Source of the DNA: Stereum hirsutum FP-91666 SS1
Taxonomy: Eukaryota > Basidiomycota > Agaricomycetes > Russulales > Stereaceae
Assembly: GCF_000264905.1 (NCBI RefSeq)
Contig: NW_006763157.1
Span: forward strand, 271,699-335,698
DNA length: 64,000 bases
Reading direction: 5' to 3'
The notes beneath the pieces are model-generated. The model was not told the origin of the DNA. It ran no database searches and saw only the letters and a list, made by a program, of their open reading frames with translations. Of this stretch, positions 24,148-37,295 are shown one piece after another. The position numbers were made by a program, and so were the translations under genes. The stretch's first letter is position 1, and every line of letters starts with the position of its first letter.

Positions 24148-25629
24148 ATGTCTGCCTCCCAGTCTGCTTTGTCTCGTTTTCCACCTGAAGTCCTTGGAGA
24201 ATGTTTCCTATCTTGCGTCGATGACCGTCTTCCGACCATAGCTTTAGACGAGGCCCCGGTGTCTTTGACCCTCGTATGCCGCTCTTGGCATAACATCGCG
24301 CTGACGACTCCCCGCCTTTGGGCACGTCTTTCGATCGAGATATGGAACCGCGAAGAGAAGCGCCTGGAGCGTATAGTGTCCCATATGTCGAAGTTATTAG
24401 AGCGCTTTATGGCCGTGCCGTTGACTTGTTCACTCCGATTCTTCGACGATTGCTCTCGAAGCGACGAAGAAATCGACCAGGAGAGCGTCTTGTGTCGACC
24501 AATCATCGAGCTCCTACTCCAACATGCGCACCGATGGTCAGATGTAGTCATTCAAAGCCCTGATTATGTCGAATCTTTGACTTCACCGTTGACCATTGAA
24601 GCGATATCTTTCCCGAATTTGCGGCGCCTTTCCCTGTGGGGTATCGACACGGATCAATTGACATTGTCGCTCACGCCGGAACAAACTCCATTACTGGAAG
24701 CGCTTGTCGTTCCCTCATCAGCCCTTCGGTTGTGGTCTCTTAATTGGTCACATCTGCGATCACTACATATCCTTGACCACGAAGACGATCCTGAGTATCT
24801 GAGCGTGGTCTTCGCGACTTTACCAAGTTGTTCTCAGCTACGCGAACTACGAATACAATGTCATTGTTTTGAAACCGACGAAGCTATCATACCCCTACAA
24901 AATACGGGTCGAACCGTCCTACTTCCTCATTTGACATACCTTTCCCTGGCCACAAACCGTGACGATCTCATTTGCGCTTTCACCGACAAAATCTCTGCAC
25001 CCGCTCTTATCACACTTTTCCTTGAAGGCTTCGATGCTCGCCATGCCCCTCGCAGCGTCATATCTTTCCTCGAGCACCATTCCAAAACCATCGAGACCTT
25101 CGATCTTGGACCACGCTGCAAGGCAGGCCAGACAGGTCTAGCGTCGCTGTGGAAGCGTCTTCCGAATATGAAACACCTGAGGCTTCATCACGACGCGTCT
25201 ACGGGTGACATATTGCGGTCGCTCATTCGTCACTACCGAGACAAGGATGTATTCGAGTATCAGTTCCTCGAAGAACTCTCCATGGACGTTACACCCGACA
25301 TTCTCGAGGCGGACGTTTTTCGCACGATAACACAGTTCCTGCAAGCATTCATCTATCTGGAACAATATGACACCCTAGGGTTGAAGACTGTGCATTTCCG
25401 TATTGCATGCGGTGATCCAGGACGCGGAAAACATCAGGAACAAGATCCGCATGTGCAGGTAGCGTCGAGGTTGACGGAGACGCTGCAACATCTGCTGCAT
25501 AGCGGACTTCTGAAGGATCTGGATATCGAGTTTGTGGATGAGAGGCTGTGTATGAAGGAGCAGCCGAGGGATGGTGCGGTTTGGACGTTGGACGATCCGG
25601 ATGCCGGATATTATCTTGAACATGAGTGA
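24148..25629 (+). CDS. F-box protein
   Basis: F-box proteins are substrate adaptors of SCF ubiquitin ligases, binding Skp1 through the F-box. This is a single exon of 493 residues. The F-box is at about residues 8-60: FPPEVLGECFLSC, then VSLTLVCRSWHNIALTTPRLWARL, the usual L-P-x-E-[IL]-L ... VCxxWxxIAxxTPxLW pattern with Phe in place of the first Leu. The rest has the Leu-rich, irregular pattern (FPNLRRLSLWGI, LPHLTYLSL, LPNMKHLRL) of these fungal F-box proteins. It lies convergent to a second F-box gene. Substrate unknown. Confidence 0.88.
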   Translation: MSASQSALSRFPPEVLGECFLSCVDDRLPTIALDEAPVSLTLVCRSWHNIALTTPRLWARLSIEIWNREEKRLERIVSHMSKLLERFMAVPLTCSLRFFDDCSRSDEEIDQESVLCRPIIELLLQHAHRWSDVVIQSPDYVESLTSPLTIEAISFPNLRRLSLWGIDTDQLTLSLTPEQTPLLEALVVPSSALRLWSLNWSHLRSLHILDHEDDPEYLSVVFATLPSCSQLRELRIQCHCFETDEAIIPLQNTGRTVLLPHLTYLSLATNRDDLICAFTDKISAPALITLFLEGFDARHAPRSVISFLEHHSKTIETFDLGPRCKAGQTGLASLWKRLPNMKHLRLHHDASTGDILRSLIRHYRDKDVFEYQFLEELSMDVTPDILEADVFRTITQFLQAFIYLEQYDTLGLKTVHFRIACGDPGRGKHQEQDPHVQVASRLTETLQHLLHSGLLKDLDIEFVDERLCMKEQPRDGAVWTLDDPDAGYYLEHE

Positions 25630-25965
25630 TCTTGTTGGGGCCCTAGTACTACTTAGGCATAGCAAATCTCAAATATATGGTACCAGTACTTCATTTCACC
25701 ATGCAATTTCTCGTTCCCTGTTGCTGGATGACTACTTCGATTGTACACACCAAGTCACGGGACCTTCTAGCCACTTCTTCGTCAGGAACCTATTTCAAAA
25801 ATCGCCGGCCTGTGCAGGTTTGACGGAAACGCCCGGCTTTTTGCAAGCAGGATACAGAGCAACCGCCGAGAACTAATTACACGAATAACATAGTCCGTGG
25901 TCGAAAGCGAAAGATGAGAAAAATAATAGCGGAGCCCGATGGCAACTAGTCGAATTCAGCCGTCA
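25630..25965. other. Short intergenic gap between convergent F-box genes
   Basis: This gap of 336 bases holds the 3' ends of two convergent genes. Nothing else was seen. Confidence 0.6.
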
Positions 25966-27426
25966 CTATTGTTCGTCAACCACCCCACATTTATAGCCTA
26001 TTTTAGACAATATGCTCTCCGTGTCGAGCATATCAGTCTCCGTGGGTGCATATATATCGAATGAATTTGGGCGACATTCTATCACAGGGGCGAGATAATC
26101 CTGCTTCTGATCAATGCCGTAGGACGGAAGAACGAGATGGGAGAGATGGGGGACGAACAGGGGAGAGTGTGACGAATGGGAGAGTGTAGAGTGCGAGAGA
26201 AAGTCGATAACGGGAGATAGCGCGCAAGGGTGTAATCCCCTATTGCATGCGTCGCGATCGGAGTCCAGTATCAAAACACGAAGGCTCGACATTCCAGCGA
26301 GAAGTGCGCGCGCGACCCTCTCGTGGGGATGAACCTCGCACATCCTCACAACCTCTACCCTCTTCACCAGTGGAACCAGCAGTCTAATGATCTCGTCATG
26401 CATACCAACACCTCGCCTCTCTCTCGCCATACTTGTCCTATTCGACAAGTTGATCTCCAACCACTTCACTGCTGGTAACCTCAACCTACTCAAAATCGCC
26501 ACCGCCACCTCCGCCCTCTGTTTCGCTAGCACCATTCGCCTCAAACATGGGAGTTCGACGACGACGTCTTTGGGCCACTCTTCGATCATGCTGAGAGAAC
26601 CAGGGTTATCGAGAATGAACGTTTCGAGTGAAGGTGTAGATGCTAGGATGGTCTGGAGTCGACCGTAGGACCTCCAAGTCCCACTCATGTGGTCTCCTAG
26701 CTCCAGGCTCTTCAACCCCGCGAGACGCTTCGACGTCGATGCCCAGTTCAAATCTACACTCCTCAATTTTAGCCTCTTCAAACTCGACGCCACACCATCG
26801 CGGTTTAGAGGGAAGTTGAGGGTTCCTCGGCGCGAGATCTCTTCGTGCCCCGGGACGTATGACACTTCGAAGCTGCTGAGGTGCGGATTGGGGCCACGAG
26901 GAAAGGAGCGAATTGAGAGGGAGATGTAGGTGTAGTTGGTCGAGGAAACAGAGAAAGATCGAATTCGAGGATTGTGTGATGTGGTGAGAAGGGATAGACG
27001 TTTGCTGATTTTGTCAGAATCGGTGAGGTAGGATGTGGATTCGTATTCAGAGTCGCTGAAGGGATGTTTCGAGTGTGAATTGTGAGGAAGGAGGTGTGGA
27101 TACGTTTCGACATAACCCTTTGGAAAGTTGAAATCGAAGTGAAGGTCGAGAGGATGGTTCCGTGAACGTTTTAAGAGGAGTTTAAGGATTGGGAAGCGGG
27201 GTGCAGATTGTGTGCATGCAACAGTACTCCAGAGGTGAGAGCTGGAGAGGGCTATATCGCGCCATCTACCGCAGACGTGAGAGACGAGGAGAGGAAATGG
27301 GATTGACGAGCCAAAACAAATGTTGGATGAACCGAGCGCGAAGATATAGTCGATAATTTCGGGTGGCGTCCTTTCGACGGCGGATTGAGAGTCGAGAGCT
27401 AGAGACGACGTCGAACAAGATGACAT
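25966..27426 (-). CDS. F-box protein
   Basis: A second, unrelated-looking F-box protein of 486 residues in one exon. The start is the ATG at 27426 in a good context (CACCATG); the frame is open upstream only to a TTG. The F-box reads RTPPEIIDYIFALGSS, then PLLVSHVCGRWRDIALSSSHLWSTV, within the first 75 residues. The following 400 residues contain Leu-rich stretches (LKRLKLRSVDL, LKSLELGDH, LPCLRRMVLA) of the type that forms irregular leucine-rich repeats. Such genes are hugely expanded in agaricomycetes. Substrate unknown. Confidence 0.85.
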   Translation of the reverse strand: MSSCSTSSLALDSQSAVERTPPEIIDYIFALGSSNICFGSSIPFPLLVSHVCGRWRDIALSSSHLWSTVACTQSAPRFPILKLLLKRSRNHPLDLHFDFNFPKGYVETYPHLLPHNSHSKHPFSDSEYESTSYLTDSDKISKRLSLLTTSHNPRIRSFSVSSTNYTYISLSIRSFPRGPNPHLSSFEVSYVPGHEEISRRGTLNFPLNRDGVASSLKRLKLRSVDLNWASTSKRLAGLKSLELGDHMSGTWRSYGRLQTILASTPSLETFILDNPGSLSMIEEWPKDVVVELPCLRRMVLAKQRAEVAVAILSRLRLPAVKWLEINLSNRTSMARERRGVGMHDEIIRLLVPLVKRVEVVRMCEVHPHERVARALLAGMSSLRVLILDSDRDACNRGLHPCALSPVIDFLSHSTLSHSSHSPLFVPHLSHLVLPSYGIDQKQDYLAPVIECRPNSFDIYAPTETDMLDTESILSKIGYKCGVVDEQ

Positions 27427-28016
27427 GGTGAGTTCTGATAGCAAAGGTCAACCTGAAGGCAGCACTGTTCGTCAAAGAGATGAAGAATGAAGTGTGCGTG
27501 GTGGGCGGTATGATACAGACGACGCCCTTATAAGCAATCTCAGAGAGGAGCGCTTCGCTCGTGCATCATGTAAAAGTTCTGCAGAAAGGGCGCTTCTTCC
27601 AAGCGCAGGCGACGCGGATGTGGAGCTGCAAAGAGTAAGACCGGCATCCATGCGCATCTTCCAGGGTTCATTCCCGGCGGCGATGACCCCAGAAAGCAAG
27701 CATGCGCAATGCGCGATTGTCGGTGGTACGTGGTGTGAGCGACACGCACCTTTTGAACCAATTACCGTACATCGCAAAGTTTGACTCTGCGAGCGGCATC
27801 ATGAACACCTAGAGGTGTCTGGGCTGTAGAGGTTGAAGGAGTCAGTATGCATATGTATTCCTCGGACGAACCAGTGAAGTCTGCTTCATCCCGAGGGAAG
27901 AAGGAAGAAAGGAAGAAAACGGTAAGGCGACATGACGTACTGTCGCGTGCAAATTTTCTTCGCACGTTACCCAGAAAAAAAAAACTCGAGATCATGTTTT
28001 CGAGCGCTCGCAAAAA
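27427..28016. other. Intergenic, left flank of the Helitron
   Basis: This is the promoter side of the F-box gene, followed by host sequence up to the Helitron end at 28017. An A-rich run lies at 27973-27984. No gene was recognised. Confidence 0.5.
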
Positions 28017-28080
28017 TTCCCGCTACTTTAGTAGTGGGTTCTTAGGTTGTACTTGATTTTGCCTCCGCTTCGCAATAAAC
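28017..28080 (+). repeat. Helitron 5' terminus with palindrome
   Basis: TTCCCGCTACTTTAGTAGTGGG can fold into a hairpin, and TTCTTAGGTTGT follows. The same sequence, one T shorter in the loop, occurs inverted ending at 41874. Similarity continues to a second conserved block (TGCCTCCG) near 28061-28068. In both copies the base before TTCCCGC is A. Confidence 0.75.
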
Positions 28081-28258
28081 TGATGTTTCGGTACTGAATT
28101 GAAGGCTGTGCGTCCTTTTTTCCCAACTTCGGCGTATCCGCTTGATTCCGCGCACTGCCCCCACCTCTCCAGCGCCACCCTATATGACTGTCACCGACGT
28201 CCTTTTCATCCCCCTCCCTTCCACTTCGCCCTGCTGCACTTTTCCTCGAATCAACAAC

Positions 28259-31200
28259 ATGCATGAATCTTTTGGATCTACCGCCACCCTTCCCGAGCCA
28301 TGTGTTGTTTCCCTCCCCCAGACTGATATCACTCGTACGTTCCTCATCAATATCAGTTCGTCTCCTAACATGACCTTATTACATCAGTCTTATGCACACC
28401 TGCCGCAGATGACAGCGACGACGACCTGTATGGTGATGCACCTCCCCGAGATCGGTCAATACCCCCCGATGCTTGGGATCTCCCGCAGACCGACATCGCT
28501 CGTACGTTCATCCGTCAATGTGCACTTTGCCCTCTAAAATGAATTATGTTATATCAGTTGTATCGACACCCGCCGCCGATAACAGCGACGACGACCTATA
28601 TGGTGATGCACCTCCTCGAGAGCGGTCCATACCTCCCGATGCATGGGATGATGCTCAGCCCACACCCGCTCGTCTGTTTTCCTCTTCGTTTCGTTTCATC
28701 TGGCGCTACTGACGCTCGACAAATAGGAGTACGTACAGACTCTGGTGCTGAGAGCGCCTCGTACAGTGGTGTCTTTCTTCGTGCTCCGTTAATCCCTCTC
28801 GATGCTTGGGATGACGTCCATACTTCACGCGATGTTACAGAAACTGGTTCGCCCATCTTTCTTCACCGCTGCCAATCGATACATAGTAACAGCTTCATTC
28901 GCGCCAACGCATTCGTTGGCCTCCAAACCCGTGGACTTACTTGCTCACGTGCAGTTCCTTCTGTCTCCCGTTTCGGACACCTTGAGTCCGCCGTCTACAC
29001 ACCAGCTGGTGCGTCGTACTCGTTATGCCTACTTGTATTGACTTTCCTGATTCCAGTTCCTGCAGAGACTCCCGTTCCCCTCTATTCGTTGCATGCTACG
29101 AGCCACCCTCAGCGTCCTGCATCGGCTTCACCGTCTGTCCGCAACCCGGCCCGCAATACTTTCTGTACGCTCTTTCGCTCTGTTATGTCATGACCAATTC
29201 CTCATCCACTCTTTTTGTTATAGGCTATACTTCGTATTCACCTTCGTCGTCCCACGTCTCGTCTGCGGCCTGCATGGCACAACCATTCGCCCGTGTGGCA
29301 CCTTTGTCCGCCCTTGTGGCTCCCTTGTCTGCCCATGTGGTGTCTTCGTCTGGCACTGTGGCATCTCTGTCCGCAGAATCTTCGATTCAAAATACATGTC
29401 CGACTTTCGTTAGCCCCACGATGCCCCATAATGTTACGTCTGATCCCATGTTGTCTGCGCCTTTGACACACGGTACTGCTTCGGGCCATTCCATTGAACA
29501 CATATATGATTTCAAGCCCACACAATGTGTCCAACAGTTATTGACCCCAGACGGTGTACCCTGGGCCATCCCTTCGCAGGAAAGTGCCTCGCGTATACAA
29601 TCGGACAAACGGTTCCGACAGTATGAAAAACGTGGTTCATGGAATTGCAATCGGCACCCATCATTGAGTCCTCCGCCACCCGTTGCGGACCTCGCTTATC
29701 TCCCTACTCGTTTATTTAACAACGTGAATGAGTCTTTTAATCCTTATTTCGTTTTCGATGGTGATTATATCAATCTGCGGTATCATCTCTCTCTGCACGG
29801 TATATCTGTCGTTGACCGGTCCGAGGCAGAATGTCTTGATCAGCTATTGTTGCACCTTTTGAGTGGAACTTGCGCATCTTGTGTGGACAAACCTATCTCA
29901 CGAGGCTGCGCCGCGTTATGGGATGAATACAATGGACGCGAGGCTATGATTCGAGGTGTTTTTACGCTGGTTAAACAGTCTCTTTCAATCGAACGCCTTC
30001 TCGTAGTCGTTCATGCACTCGGTCTCCGACCCTTAGGTTCAAGTGACCACACTCGTCGTAATTTACTGAGGCAGATCAAAGACTACCAGGGCAGCTTATA
30101 CGCTGGCCATGCAGGACAATCGTCGCCTTCCGGAAATTCTATGCAACATCCTTTTGAATCGCTATTTGGCATGTCTCTTGCCGCGATAAGGAACGTTGCT
30201 CGTGGCCATGGTCTCCACACAACCGGTATGCGCAAAGAAGAACTTATTGATATTCTAATAGAACACGGTACGGATGGTTATTGTACAGCGCTTGACCTCC
30301 TTGATTCGTCCGGTTGTGCTGGAAATGATGTTCTCACTGTTGACGAAGTTGCTACCGATCCCAACGACATCGTGGTCTCCATCTTGGAGGGTGTACTGAC
30401 ATCCAAATTTCGTAAATTGAAGGCATTGCGTTCCGTCTTGACTGCACAAGATGTGGAGTGGAGACCTGATGACTCTGTGAAGCAGCTTCGCCGTCATTTG
30501 AAGACGCACATCACTGGATTAAAGAGCTCCATGCGAAAGGCAGAAAAAAGATCCCGTCAAAATATTATTAATGAGCAACGACGTCTTGAAGAGGACAGTC
30601 GTATTGATGCCAATCTCGAAGCAATCAGACGTGATTGGCCCCAGTTAGTTTCGACTGATCTGAAAGACCAAATTGTGAGCATGTTCAAGGATCAGACATC
30701 TTCACAAACTCTCGCTTCCTTCACTTGCGCTATTTGTGCGGAATCGTGCCTTGCGTCGGAAAAGCGCACTCTCTTAGCTTCTGATGTAGACGTACATCGT
30801 CTTTTGAAAGGCCATTTACCAGGCTCTGCCGAAGACGAGACATACCTTTCTGTTGCCTTCCCCGACACGTCGCTTCGCCCACCCCTTCCCTTTACGACAG
30901 GTATACTCAAGGATGCACTAGTCGACCCGAACGGTGTATCTCAAGACTCCGACGGTAATACCATACTACATACTTGCAAAAAATGTAACAGCACGCTGAG
31001 GCGGGGTAAAGTGCCTCAGCTTGCAATCGCAAACCAGTTATACCTTGGGCCCGTCCCTGATGTATTGAAGGATCTCACAATCATAGAGGAAGCTATGATT
31101 TCCCGATGCCGTGCAAAAAGCTGGATTATTCAGATGAATGAAGATAAAGACAAAAAGACAAGTGCAGAACATACGCAGGAGCACCAGGACTCACGGTCGA

Positions 31201-34200
31201 AGTTTGGGCGTCAGCATGGCATGAAGGGTCACGTTATTATATATCCTCAACGTCCTGAACGAGTGGCCTCACGATTGCCGCCGTCGCTGGATGAGCTTGG
31301 GGCCAATATTTGCGTGTTATTTGTTGGCTCTAAACCTCCAACTCAAGAGTGGTTAAAAGCAAAAGCAAAACCGTTGATTGCTCGTGCTCACAAGGTTCGA
31401 GCAGCGCTACTCTGGCTGAAACAGTGGAACCCCTTCTATCACGACATTGATATTGATGAAGACGTCCTTGGAACCCTCTCCAATGACCACGCGGGTGACA
31501 TTGTCCCTGTTCACATCGAGACGGTATCTCCTAAGGATGTCAACGATAATTTGACCTCTCGTTATGACAACATCAACTTTGCAAATAATATTGATGGCGA
31601 TGGTGATATACCGTTCCAAAGCATCGTTGTGACGAATGTAGACCAACACTCTACCGCAAATGAACTCCGAACTGCCGCTCTGCGTCACTTGAAAAAGGGT
31701 TCAAGCTACCTCTCGGTTGCGCATGACATGAAACCCGTCAATGAATGGTTCAACCCCGGTTTGTTTCCCATGATTTATCCTACATTATATCCATATGGTA
31801 TCGGAGGTTTTGAAGAAGATAGCCGTGTATCCCGACTATCATTTCACCGTCATGTCAGACATCTGTTTGACTTGTCTGACCGCCGCTTCCAGGAACATTA
31901 TTCGTTTTTGTTTACTGCGTTTAGCATTATTCAGCGCCGAAAGGCCTTGTTGCATTCAAGTTTAAAAGTCAAACGGTCAGATTTCGCTAACGTATCGTCT
32001 ACTTTTGCCTCTGTATCTCCAAAGGCCGTCCACGATGTTTCCGAACGTGTGGCTCGAGGTGACACAAAAACAGCGTATAACGATGAGGAACGAAAAGTGC
32101 TTAGTCTGATGCGTGAAGTTAATGTGGTGAACTCACATGTACCTGGTTCTTCAGCTGCACGCAAAGTCATGCGGAACGAGATACGTTCGCTCATTGTAGA
32201 CAAAGGATGCCCTAGTTTTTATGTCACTATTAATCCAGCAGATGTTTTCAACCCCCTGGTGTCGTTTTTAGCAGGCTCAGATATCGACATTGATGCCTTG
32301 GTTCATGAAACTGTTCCCAAATTCAAAGATCAGCACTTATTAGTCGCTAAAAATCCTGTGGTGGCCGCTAAATTTTTCGATATATACATGAAAGCTTTTG
32401 TCTCAGCCGTTCTGGGTTATGATCCGAAACAAAAAAATACAGATGGAGGAATATTAGGGACGGTCAAAGCATATTATGGGTGTGTTGAAGCTCAAGGCCG
32501 AGGAACGCTCCACTGCCATATGCTTATTTGGGTTGAAGGAGGCCTCAATCCCAATGAATTGAAATCGAAATTGATGAATGATGACGAACAGGGCTTCAAG
32601 GCTCGTTTGATTGCGTTCTTGAACGATACTATCAGCACTTGTATTCCCCCAGATCCAGGCCCTGAAACATCTACGTTGTCTTCCGTTGTAAATCCTTGTT
32701 CTGTTCGTGGAATACCAGCATCCCTGACAGGCGATGCTCGCGATCAGGCCCTGCAAAAGGATAGACATTGTCTTGCGAAAAAATGTCAGAGCCATCGCCA
32801 CACAAATACCTGTTATAAGTTGTGGAAGGGATTTCCGAACCCTCGAGAGTGTCGATTCGCGTTGGATCCTGAATCGTTCCAAGCGGAAACATCTGTTGAT
32901 CCTGATACAGGGGAGATATGTCATCAATGTTTGGACGGTATGGTGAACAATTTCAACATGACGATTCTGGAGTGCGTGCGCTGTAACATGGACATAAAGT
33001 TTATCGGCTCGGGTGCGGCTGCCAAGGCGATTTTGTATTATATCTCAGATTATATATCAAAGCAGCAACTCAAGGCCCATGTTGCTTATGCTGCACTTGA
33101 TTTAGCTGTTTCAAAACTCGGTGATTACGATCCGTCTGAGGACATACTTGATAAGCGTGCCAAGGCACTCCTACAGAAATGCGCTTATGCGATGTTGTCT
33201 TCGCAAGAATTGTCTTCGCAGCAGGTTTGCGCCTACCTCATGGAAACGGGAGACAAATACACAAGTCATAAATACTCAAATTTGTATTGGACAAGCTTCG
33301 AAGGCATTATAGAATCGGAACGACCAAGTCCAGAATGCTATACATCTACAGACGAAAATGATGATGCTGATTTGGTTGATGACCATGATACTATAGATAG
33401 GGTCCCCAACGCGTTATACCCAGACGCAGAAGCTGAATCCGATAGCGAGGACTCCCATAATAGCAATGAAAATACCGCAGAAAACAATGAGGCGATGAAT
33501 GAAGACACCGATGATATTGAAGAAGATGTCGACGAACAGATACCGGTCGCAATTGGTGCACAGGGCGAATTGATTGCTAGGGCTGGCAGAGCCATGGATT
33601 ATCAACTACGAGACAAATATTTAGATGAATTACCACTTTGGGATTTTATCGCACAAACAGACAAAGAGCCTATGCGATCTAAAAGTGAATCTGATGATGC
33701 AGATGAAGACGATGCCACTGAAGAGTTAAATGACGTTGAAGAAGAATTCGTTGTTTACGATTCTAACGTTTCCGCCCATAGCTTGGAAGGAGATGGTACA
33801 GCTGCAAAGGAATTACCTTCTCTCGATGACTTGCTGCGTAATAAAGGTAATAAACGATATAAGTTCAGATTCAATGAAAGCCATGGTGAATTTGGCACCC
33901 GGCATTTGAAGTTCCTCTCCGCTTTGCAGAGAAAGGTGCCTGTTCTCGTCGGACCTACTCCCCCGCGTAAAGATTCGAAGGCCAAGCATACCCGCTCTCG
34001 TTACTGTAGGTTGATGCTTATCCTTTTCAAGCCCTGGAGACATGTGTCAGACTTGATTGGAGTACATTCAAGCTGGGATGAGGCATTTGTAGCTTTTGAA
34101 TCGATGTGCTCTCCCCAGGCTTGTCAAATTATGACCAACATGCAGGTGTTGCATGAATGCCGTGATAGCCGCAACGATCATCGTGTACGGACCCGTGCAA

Positions 34201-36783
34201 ACCATCGCTACCGATTTGATCCTATTGCTAATGACGGTGGTCGTAATCGAAGCAATGTTGGACCAAATTCATTAGGACCTGACTTGGACGAAGTTGATGC
34301 CCTCGGTGTGCTTTTCAGTATCCGGGGGGCTCGTTCCGATCATAACGAAGCCGACAGTACTGATGCAAATGCATGTGTAGATGCCGCGAAGGATATAGGG
34401 CTCATAAACGACGAGTTACCCCATCGGGCCACTCAAAGAGTAGTGAATGAGGGCATCGAATTTGAGGGGACCTCGATAGATGAAGTGTGTATTGCTTCAC
34501 ATGACAGAACAAAGGAGGATTTGTGGCGGCAAGCATATATGGATCGAAAGCAGTATTGGAAAACTCACAGTGCGATGGATATCAATGATTCTATGCCGAT
34601 CATTCCAATGAATTTAGATCCGAACTCAACAAATACTCATATCACAAGCATGTCGGACGCCCCTGCTTCAAGCTCCACTGAATATGCACGACTAGCAGTT
34701 CCTGACAATACAGAACCTTCAGCAGATTTGATACGTGAGGTAATTGGGGAATATACATTAAATACAGAACAAGCTCGGGCGTTCAAAATCATTGCAGATC
34801 ATCGGATAAACGGCAGTCTGGGTGAAGCGCAATCGCCGCTCAGAATGTACATAGGTGGACAGGGTGGAACAGGTAAATCCCGTGTTATAAATGCGTTGGA
34901 AACCTTCTTTAATCGCCGGGGAGAAACACGAATGCTGAAGTTGTGTGCATTCATGGGTGTAGCAGCAAGAAACATATCTGGTTCTACTCTGCATTCTTCT
35001 TTGTCTTTATACCAACGAGGTCAGCGTGGATTGTCTCCACAAGGGAAGCAACATTTACAAAATATGTGGGAGGGTGTACAATATTTGTTCATTGACGAAG
35101 TGTCTATGATCAGTTGTGAATTGCTCTATGACGTGCATGATGCTCTCATGGACGCTAAGGGAAATTCAAAACCTTTTGGAGGCATCAACGTCATTTTTGC
35201 CGGTGATTTTGCGCAGCTGCCGCCTGTAAGTCAGACCAGCTTGTATGCGAATGTAAATGCATCTTACACCCGGGTATCAACCAAAGACGAGAAAAGGCAG
35301 CAGAAAATAGTCATGGGAAGGTTACTCTGGCTATCTGTAAGACATGTAGTAATTTTGAAGCAACTTATGCGGCAGTCCGGTGAGCACAATCAGCGATTCG
35401 TCGAGCTATTGAACAGACTAAGGCTTGGTATGTGCAATGATGCAGACTATGAATTATTAAAAACGCGAGTGGGGAAGAACGCGAGCATTGATTGGAGCTC
35501 TGATGGTTGGAAAGACGCACCTCTACTCTTCTATGGAAATGAGGCAAAGGACAAGTTTAACACAGACGCTGTCTTAACATATACCCAGCGAAATAATCAA
35601 AATTTACACCATTATTATGCTGTAGACAAGCTCGGTGGAAGCGTGATAGAAAACGAGGAACTGCAAGCTACGTTATCCGAGTTTCATTCTGGACAAACAT
35701 CACAAAGATTGCCCGTTTTGCCGTTGGCAATTGGGATGCGGGTCATTGTTTGCCATAATTTTGATGTGCCCGGAGGCGTAGTCAATGGTACCGTTGGAAT
35801 ACTTAAACACATCCGGTACTGGACAGACGATAATGGTTTGCGGCATGCAACATCTTGTGTTATACACGCCGAAGACACTTCCCCGGATCCGCTTCCAGGT
35901 CTGCCACCGCATCATGTCGTCGCATTGGCCGAGTCTGTGAATATTAAATTTGAAAACAAGTATTCATATAAACGTTGCACTGTTAATCGTACACAGTTAC
36001 CTATTCTTCCAGCCTACGCTTTTACTGCCCATAAATCGCAGGGTCAAACATATGAGAAAGTCATCGTGGACTTAAAAAACTGTAGGGGCTCGGCGGCGCC
36101 CTATGTCATGTTGTCGCGCGTCAAATCGCTTGAAGGTTTATGTATCCTGCGAGATTTCAAGATATCAAAAATACGTTGTCACATGAATGAAGATTGCCGC
36201 AGGGAGATGAATCGTCTCGAAAAAATGAGCTTGCAAACGATCATTGATGTCGGCTCGAATGATGAACGGAAGATTGCTCGTGAAAAATTGACAAGCATGT
36301 GCTCTTCTTCAGAGCAGGAGCTTTCTCATCTGCCGCTAACCAGCGAGGATGACGCCAATTGCCTGCAGTCCGGAAATCAGCGCCTGGACGATTTCCAGCG
36401 GCGGATGAGGGGCTCCCCTCTTCCATTGACTGCAAAACGCCCCCGAGCTGCTGAGACGCTCGCGCCTGTACGCAGTGGGAGGAAGAGGAGGCGATTCGAC
36501 GACCCTAACACGTCGAATCCTTCGAGTTGTGTGGTACATCCTGGTTTGGGAGGTGTGTATATTGGTGTTTGGTTTTTACCGCCACTAACCCCTCCCCTTT
36601 AGGTGCTGCCCGGTCCCCTGAGAACGCGGTCACATTGAACGTTACAGTGCCTAGTAACACTAATTGTACGTGTATCATGTCTCCCAAATCGAGCACTGGG
36701 TGATTAATATTTTACAACTCATTCATCTAGCTACCCCAATTCGATCGTCTCGCAAGAGACGGCGCACAACTCTTGTACTCTGA
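28259..36783 (+). CDS. Helitron Rep/PIF1-like helicase
   Basis: Rolling-circle transposase. Nine exons give exactly 2,676 residues: 28259-28334, 28388-28501, 28558-28671, 28727-28846, 28955-29008, 29057-29164, 29224-36552, 36603-36665 and 36731-36783. Residues 1-195 are disordered and built from repeated exons. A zinc-binding region of the DUF6570 type starts near residue 697 (CAICAESC, later CKKC). The Rep part has the HUH motif in GRGTLHCHMLIW (about 1290) and a double-Tyr motif YYISDYISK (about 1466). An acidic linker runs from about 1570 to 1720. The helicase has Walker A GGQGGTGKSR (about 2075), FIDEVSM, GDFAQLPP and TAHKSQGQTYEKV. The C terminus is a basic nuclear-localisation-like tail (SRKRRR). 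No stops or frameshifts, so the copy may be active. Confidence 0.92.
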
Positions 36784-37295
36784 CCTACCGCAACTTACAT
36801 GATCAACGTGACTAGGTTTCTCCCTGGTCTGTAATTTTTCCCAGTAAATTACCAAGGCTGACTGACTGATGGATGGATTTAAGACTATCGGCAACCTTTG
36901 CGAGCCAGGGAAAGGACTGTGCCACTTCGTACCACAATGGGCAGCTCACCCATGAGCTGCACCGGGCCGTCGGACCGGCCTCGCCATGTCTCAGACCAAT
37001 ATTCTTGTGCTTGTCTCCCCTTGCGTGTCTTCCCTTCTGATGAAGGCATGCATAAATAAGCCACATTCTATGTATTACAAGCATCCCACTGCCCTCGTTT
37101 GACTTCAAAACTCTGTACTCCTGAGCAAAGGTCTCACAATAAATATTCTGAACGTTTATATTCACTGGGGCCTCTCAAACAAGGCAAGCGCATTGTATCG
37201 TACACATCACATGAAGACACAAGCTATTCACGTTCAAGTACGGCTACCTTGTACCACCGTTCTGGCCTCGTCAACAACAGCGCCTGCACCTTCCG

